The notes under the pieces: generated by a model | Database searches by the model: none | What the model was told of the DNA's origin: nothing | The model's input: only the letters and a program-made list of their open reading frames with translations | From: Nitrospirota bacterium | GTDB lineage: Bacteria > Nitrospinota > Nitrospinia > Nitrospinales > VA-1 | Direction: 5' to 3' | NCBI GenBank assembly: GCA_003235465.1 | Contig: QJWD01000066.1 | Span: 1-8,439 of the forward strand | Length of the DNA stretch: 8,439 nt | Made by a program: the position numbers and the translations under genes | Shown: piece after piece, positions 5,379-8,439 of the stretch | Layout of the letters: every line of letters begins with the position of its first letter | Position numbering within the stretch: position 1 is the first letter of the stretch

Positions 5379-7343
5379 TTATTTTGACTTGGGAGCAGCG
5401 GCAAACGCCGCCCGTGCCTCGTTATCCAGTGCGTCGGCCAGGGCCTTGAGGGCGTCTGAAAACGCGACCCGGTAGGGCGGCTGGCCGGTGAGGGCGGTGA
5501 GCGCGTCGGGCAGGGTGGCAAGCCCCTGGCGCGCGCGCTCGCCGAGGGCCGCTAGCGGCTCGGGCGGGCGGATGCGCAGGCCGCCCCTCATCACCGGTTC
5601 GAGCAGGCCCGCGCCTTCTGGCACTTCATCGGCCAGCGACACCCGGTCCTCCCGCAGGCGGCCGTCCTCTCCCAGGCGGCGGGTCACCTGCTTTCTGCCC
5701 GGCCAGGTGGCCTTGCCCTCCGAGGTTTTCCGCTTCGGCCTGCCGTCGTATTCCTCGAGCTTGTAGGCGCAGTTGAGGTAGGGCTGGTCGGCGGAGGTGG
5801 CGAGCCGGGTGCCGATGCCAAAACCGTCGATCGGCGCGCTCTTCGCCCGCAGGCGGGCGAGGGCGTGTTCGTCGAGATCGCCGCTCGCGAACACGGCGGT
5901 ATCCTTGAGGCCGCTGGCGTCGAGAATGGCGCGCACTTCGCGGGCGTGGGCGGCCAGATCGCCGCTGTCCAGGCGCACGGCGCGAATGCTGATGCCTTCC
6001 GCCGCCAGCTTGGGCGAGAGCGCCACCACCTTCTGTGCCCCCCGGGCGGTGTCGTAGGTGTCGATGAGAAGCACCACGTTTTCGGGCTGCGATCGCGCGA
6101 AGTTTAAAAACGCCTCGGTTTCGCTGTCGTGGGCGAGGATGAACGAGTGCGCCATTGTGCCGAACACCGGAATGTCCCACAGGCAGCCGGCCTCCACCGT
6201 GGCGGTGCCGGCGAAACCGGCGATGTAGCTCGCGCGCGCGGCGATGAGGCCCGCCTCCGCGCCGTGCGCCCGCCGGCAGCCGAAATCGATGAGTTTCTTC
6301 CCCGGCGCGTGAAGCACCATGCGCGCCGCCTTCGAGGCCACCAGTATCGAGTGCTGCAACAGGTTGATGAGGCGCGTTTCCAAAAGCTGCGCCTCGGCGA
6401 GGGGGGCGGTGACCCTCAGCACCGGCTCGTTGGGAAAGAACACCGTGCCCTCGGGCATCGCGTCGACATCGCCGCTGAAGCGGAAGTGCTCGAGGGCGTC
6501 TATGAAGCCGGGCTTGAAAAACCCGGAGCGCCGCATCCACGCCCGGTCTGCCTCGGTGAAGTGCAGGGTTTCGATGTAGTCGAGCGCGAGCTCCAGCCCA
6601 CAGGCGAGCAGGAAGTTCCAACCCGCCGGCAGCTCGCGCACGAAAAACTCGAACACCGCCGTGCCCCTCATCGCGCGGTCGTGGTAGCCCTCGAGCATGG
6701 TGAGCTGGTACAGGTCGGTCCACAAGGCGCTGGGGGCGGGCGGGGCGTGCGCCAGCCGGTCGAGGGTGAGAAGGCGGCAGCCGAGCTTCTGCATTTCGTT
6801 GATGGCGCGCTCGCCGTCGCCCGGTTTCACCTCCACCGCGCGGATCGCGTCGGTGAGGAGGAACACCTCGAAACCGAGCTTGATCGCGTCTAGCACCGTG
6901 GAAAGCACACAGTAATCGGTGGCGAGCCCGCAAACGAACAAACGGCGGACGTCTTTCGCCTTGAGGCTTTCGGCGAAGCCGGTGCCGTCGAAATCGGAAT
7001 AGGCCTCCCGGGCCCAGTTCGTCGCCTTGGAGATCACCTCGTCACTAGCGAGGATATTGAGCGAGGCGGCGAACCCGGCCCCCGCCGTGCCCTGCACGCA
7101 GTGCGGCGGCCACGGCCCGCCCTGGGGCTTGAACGAGCAGTGGTCCCTGGGATGCCAGTCGCGCGTGACGTACACCGCAAGCTCCCGCTTGCGGAACAAC
7201 TCCAGGTAGCGGTTGACGACAGGCAGGATCTCGCCGCTCTTCGGCACCGCCAGGCTGCCGCCGGGCAGAAAGTCATTCTGCGGGTCGATGACAACGAGGG
7301 CGTCGCCCGCGCCGGGTTCCACGCTGGAATGGGATCGGCTCAT
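5379..7343 (-). CDS. pncA-pncB: Fused nicotinamidase / nicotinate phosphoribosyltransferase
   Basis: One 654-codon frame encodes two full enzymes of NAD salvage. Residues ~12-197 are a PncA-type isochorismatase-fold nicotinamidase (nicotinamide to nicotinate + ammonia). Nucleophile C145 (GLATDYCV), D20 (VIDPQNDF) and K106 (ISKATN) form the Asp-Lys-Cys triad, and D62, H64 and H81 (RDWHPRDH, WPPHCVQGT) are the metal ligands. A short Ala/Pro linker (~198-206) follows. Residues ~207-654 are a nicotinate phosphoribosyltransferase (nicotinate + PRPP to nicotinate mononucleotide): TDLYQLTMLEGY at the start, DFGCRRAHG (353-361), conserved H399 in GTMAHSF, RLDSGDL (457-463) and GFGIGTRL (507-514). Both parts have normal length and intact active sites, with no internal stop, so this is a genuine fusion, likely passing nicotinate between sites. 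It is cytoplasmic, with no signal peptide. The ATG has only a weak AGG ribosome-binding site, and no better in-frame start is seen. A promoter lies just upstream, so it is probably transcribed alone. Confidence 0.95.
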   Translation of the reverse strand: MSRSHSSVEPGAGDALVVIDPQNDFLPGGSLAVPKSGEILPVVNRYLELFRKRELAVYVTRDWHPRDHCSFKPQGGPWPPHCVQGTAGAGFAASLNILASDEVISKATNWAREAYSDFDGTGFAESLKAKDVRRLFVCGLATDYCVLSTVLDAIKLGFEVFLLTDAIRAVEVKPGDGERAINEMQKLGCRLLTLDRLAHAPPAPSALWTDLYQLTMLEGYHDRAMRGTAVFEFFVRELPAGWNFLLACGLELALDYIETLHFTEADRAWMRRSGFFKPGFIDALEHFRFSGDVDAMPEGTVFFPNEPVLRVTAPLAEAQLLETRLINLLQHSILVASKAARMVLHAPGKKLIDFGCRRAHGAEAGLIAARASYIAGFAGTATVEAGCLWDIPVFGTMAHSFILAHDSETEAFLNFARSQPENVVLLIDTYDTARGAQKVVALSPKLAAEGISIRAVRLDSGDLAAHAREVRAILDASGLKDTAVFASGDLDEHALARLRAKSAPIDGFGIGTRLATSADQPYLNCAYKLEEYDGRPKRKTSEGKATWPGRKQVTRRLGEDGRLREDRVSLADEVPEGAGLLEPVMRGGLRIRPPEPLAALGERARQGLATLPDALTALTGQPPYRVAFSDALKALADALDNEARAAFAAAPKSK

Positions 7344-7369
7344 GAGGAACCTGGGTTAGGGGGTTGTGT

Positions 7370-7380
7370 GTCATTATGAC
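7370..7380. repeat. 11-bp palindrome over the pncA-pncB -10 box
   Basis: GTCAT-T-ATGAC is a perfect inverted repeat with 5-bp arms around one central base. It covers the predicted -10 hexamer (7373-7378) of the fusion gene. A repressor bound here would block the promoter, so this is a candidate operator for NAD-responsive control. I cannot assign it to a known NAD regulator motif, and a short palindrome can arise by chance. Confidence 0.3.
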
Positions 7381-7401
7381 CCCACTCCCGTGGCGGATCA
7401 A
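7373..7401 (-). promoter_or_regulatory. Predicted sigma-70-type promoter of the pncA-pncB fusion gene
   Basis: On the minus strand, TTGATC (7401-7396) and CATAAT (7378-7373) are separated by exactly 17 bp. They match 4/6 of the -35 and 5/6 of the -10 consensus. The predicted start site is near 7366, leaving a ~23-nt leader before the ATG at 7343. The site lies in the only gap between the peptidase and the fusion gene, which supports independent transcription of the fusion gene. Confidence 0.55.
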
Positions 7402-7409
7402 GCGCCGAA

Positions 7410-7430
7410 CGCGCGCGGCCGCCGCGCGCG
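7410..7430. repeat. Strong GC-only hairpin downstream of the peptidase gene
   Basis: A perfect inverted repeat with 9-bp arms (CGCGCGCGG / CCGCGCGCG) and a 3-nt loop starts 27 nt after the peptidase stop codon. The transcript would form a very stable stem. It is not followed by a U-run (TTCGGCGC comes next), so it is not a classic intrinsic terminator. It may protect the 3' end or pause polymerase, separating the peptidase transcript from the pncA-pncB promoter just downstream. Confidence 0.4.
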
Positions 7431-7456
7431 GCAAAAGGCCGTTCCGGTGGCGCTCT

Positions 7457-8439
7457 TCAGCGGCGCTTGGGAAACGCCTCGTCCACCCGCGTCATGAAGT
7501 GGATGATGGAACGGGTGCAGCCCAGAAGATCGGCCATGGACAGGCTTTCGTTCGGTTCGTGCATGCGCGAGTCCGGGTCGTAGGGGCCGAGGCAGATGGG
7601 CAGGCCGCCGCCCAGCGCGTTCATGAGCTTGGGCACGAAGGGGATCGAACCGCCGCAGCCGAAGAGGCAGGGCGTCACGCCATAGCCCTGCTTGAGCGCC
7701 TGCATGATGAGGGGATACACCGGGTGGGTGATGGGCGTGCTCCACGGCGACGCGCCTTTTTCCATTTCGAGATCGAGTGCGAAGCCTTCGGGAATGTTGT
7801 CTTTCAGGTGCTGGCTGAGCCCGCCGGCCGCCGTCTTCTCGTCGCTTCCGGGGGCGAGCCTGACCTCCACCACCGCCTTCGCCGACGCTTCGGCGAAAGG
7901 CTCGGCATGGTCGTCTGTGGCCACACGCAGGGGCCGGGTGCGAAGCGCCGGGCCGCTCGCGGGCGAAAGGGCAAAGGGCGCGACCTGGTCGGCGAGGGAG
8001 CCGTCCTTCTTCACCAGGCTGTCGATGAGGCGGGCGAGCACCAGCTCGGCGACGGGGAACGGGCCGCCGTGAATGCCGGAATGCGGGTCCTTGTCCGCCG
8101 CGCGGACGATTAGGTCGAACGCCGGGCCGGGGCCGGGGGCGGGCCGGACGATCAAGCGAAGCCCGAACCGGTTCTCCCGCTTGAAGAAACCTTCAAGTTG
8201 CCTGGCGAGTTCGCCTGCGTCCTTAGAGCCTACGAAGAGGAGCCTGGCGCCGGCGGCGCCGAAGATGACGCCGCCCGAGACCCGGTGCCCCGGACGGCTG
8301 TTGACGTACGAGCGCCTGAGTTCGGCGATGAGCACCGAGGCGGTGTCCTCCGGCACGATCAGGCGGGTTTCGGGCAGGAACCCGGCGCCTTGCCTCAGGT
8401 CGGCGACGGTGATGGGCACGCGGGCGTCGCCTTCGCGCT
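7457..8439 (-). CDS. M20-family metallopeptidase, C-terminal part (5' end outside window)
   Basis: The frame stays open to the window edge. A GTG at 8419 is possible but unlikely as the start, because the codons before it read on without a stop (E-G-D-A-R-V-P-I) and the N-terminal catalytic half is missing. Numbered from that GTG, the M20 lid/dimerisation domain is marked by DKDPHSGIHGG with conserved H113, and its end by AKAVVEVRLAPGSDEKTA. The C-terminal catalytic part has GGSIPFVP (256-260 core) and the MHEPNES motif with the expected metal ligand H287. By family knowledge these enzymes are zinc dipeptidases or deacylases (CNDP/DapE/ArgE-like). The metal ligands and catalytic glutamate of the N-terminal half are not visible, so the substrate is unknown. 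Residues ~20-95 do not look like the usual N-terminal catalytic half; they may be an extra lid-like subdomain as in PepV/PepD. A hairpin follows the TGA stop. Confidence 0.85.
   Translation of the reverse strand, partial: REGDARVPITVADLRQGAGFLPETRLIVPEDTASVLIAELRRSYVNSRPGHRVSGGVIFGAAGARLLFVGSKDAGELARQLEGFFKRENRFGLRLIVRPAPGPGPAFDLIVRAADKDPHSGIHGGPFPVAELVLARLIDSLVKKDGSLADQVAPFALSPASGPALRTRPLRVATDDHAEPFAEASAKAVVEVRLAPGSDEKTAAGGLSQHLKDNIPEGFALDLEMEKGASPWSTPITHPVYPLIMQALKQGYGVTPCLFGCGGSIPFVPKLMNALGGGLPICLGPYDPDSRMHEPNESLSMADLLGCTRSIIHFMTRVDEAFPKRR

Noticed and set aside
5626..6933. A 435-codon open frame on the minus strand inside the pncA-pncB gene, in another frame
   Set aside because: Its product is dominated by Arg, Ala, Gly and Pro with no recognisable domain, as expected from a shifted reading of GC-rich coding DNA. 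The overlapping fusion gene has strong motifs throughout.

Overview
High-GC window from a Gram-negative bacterium. All five genes lie on the minus strand, so the order of transcription runs from high to low coordinates. An exported AMIN/TPR protein, an NtrC-type (sigma-54) activator and a soluble PAS histidine kinase suggest a proteobacterium or a related 'deltaproteobacterial-type' lineage. The sequence alone does not fix the taxon. I see no rRNA, tRNA, CRISPR array, insertion sequence or phage gene.

Layout in transcription order. (1) 8439-7457: the C-terminal part of an M20-family metallopeptidase, cut by the window edge. (2) 7456-7344: a short intergenic gap with a GC-rich hairpin and a good sigma-70-type promoter whose -10 box sits inside an 11-bp palindrome. 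(3) 7343-5379: one uninterrupted 654-codon gene that joins a complete nicotinamidase (PncA) to a complete nicotinate phosphoribosyltransferase (PncB). It is a single-chain enzyme for the first two steps of NAD salvage from nicotinamide. (4) 5378-5183: a 196-bp gap with a very G-rich/C-rich block just after the fusion gene, then a repeat/palindrome cluster, then a well-matched sigma-54 promoter (GG-N10-GC). (5) 5182-17: a tightly overlapping three-gene operon encoding an exported AMIN-TPR protein, a cytoplasmic PAS histidine kinase and an NtrC-family sigma-54 activator.

How the genes fit together. The kinase and regulator form a matched two-component pair. The soluble, coiled-coil plus PAS layout of the kinase resembles the FleS/FlrB flagellar kinases paired with FleR/FlrC, so a role in flagellar or surface-structure gene control is the leading inference; no flagellar gene is inside the window. 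The operon appears to have its own sigma-54 promoter, so it may be controlled by its own activator or by a higher-level one. The exported AMIN-TPR protein is translated with the pair and is probably an envelope scaffold for the process they control. The NAD-salvage fusion and the peptidase are ordinary metabolic functions. The fusion architecture is the most distinctive protein-level feature here.
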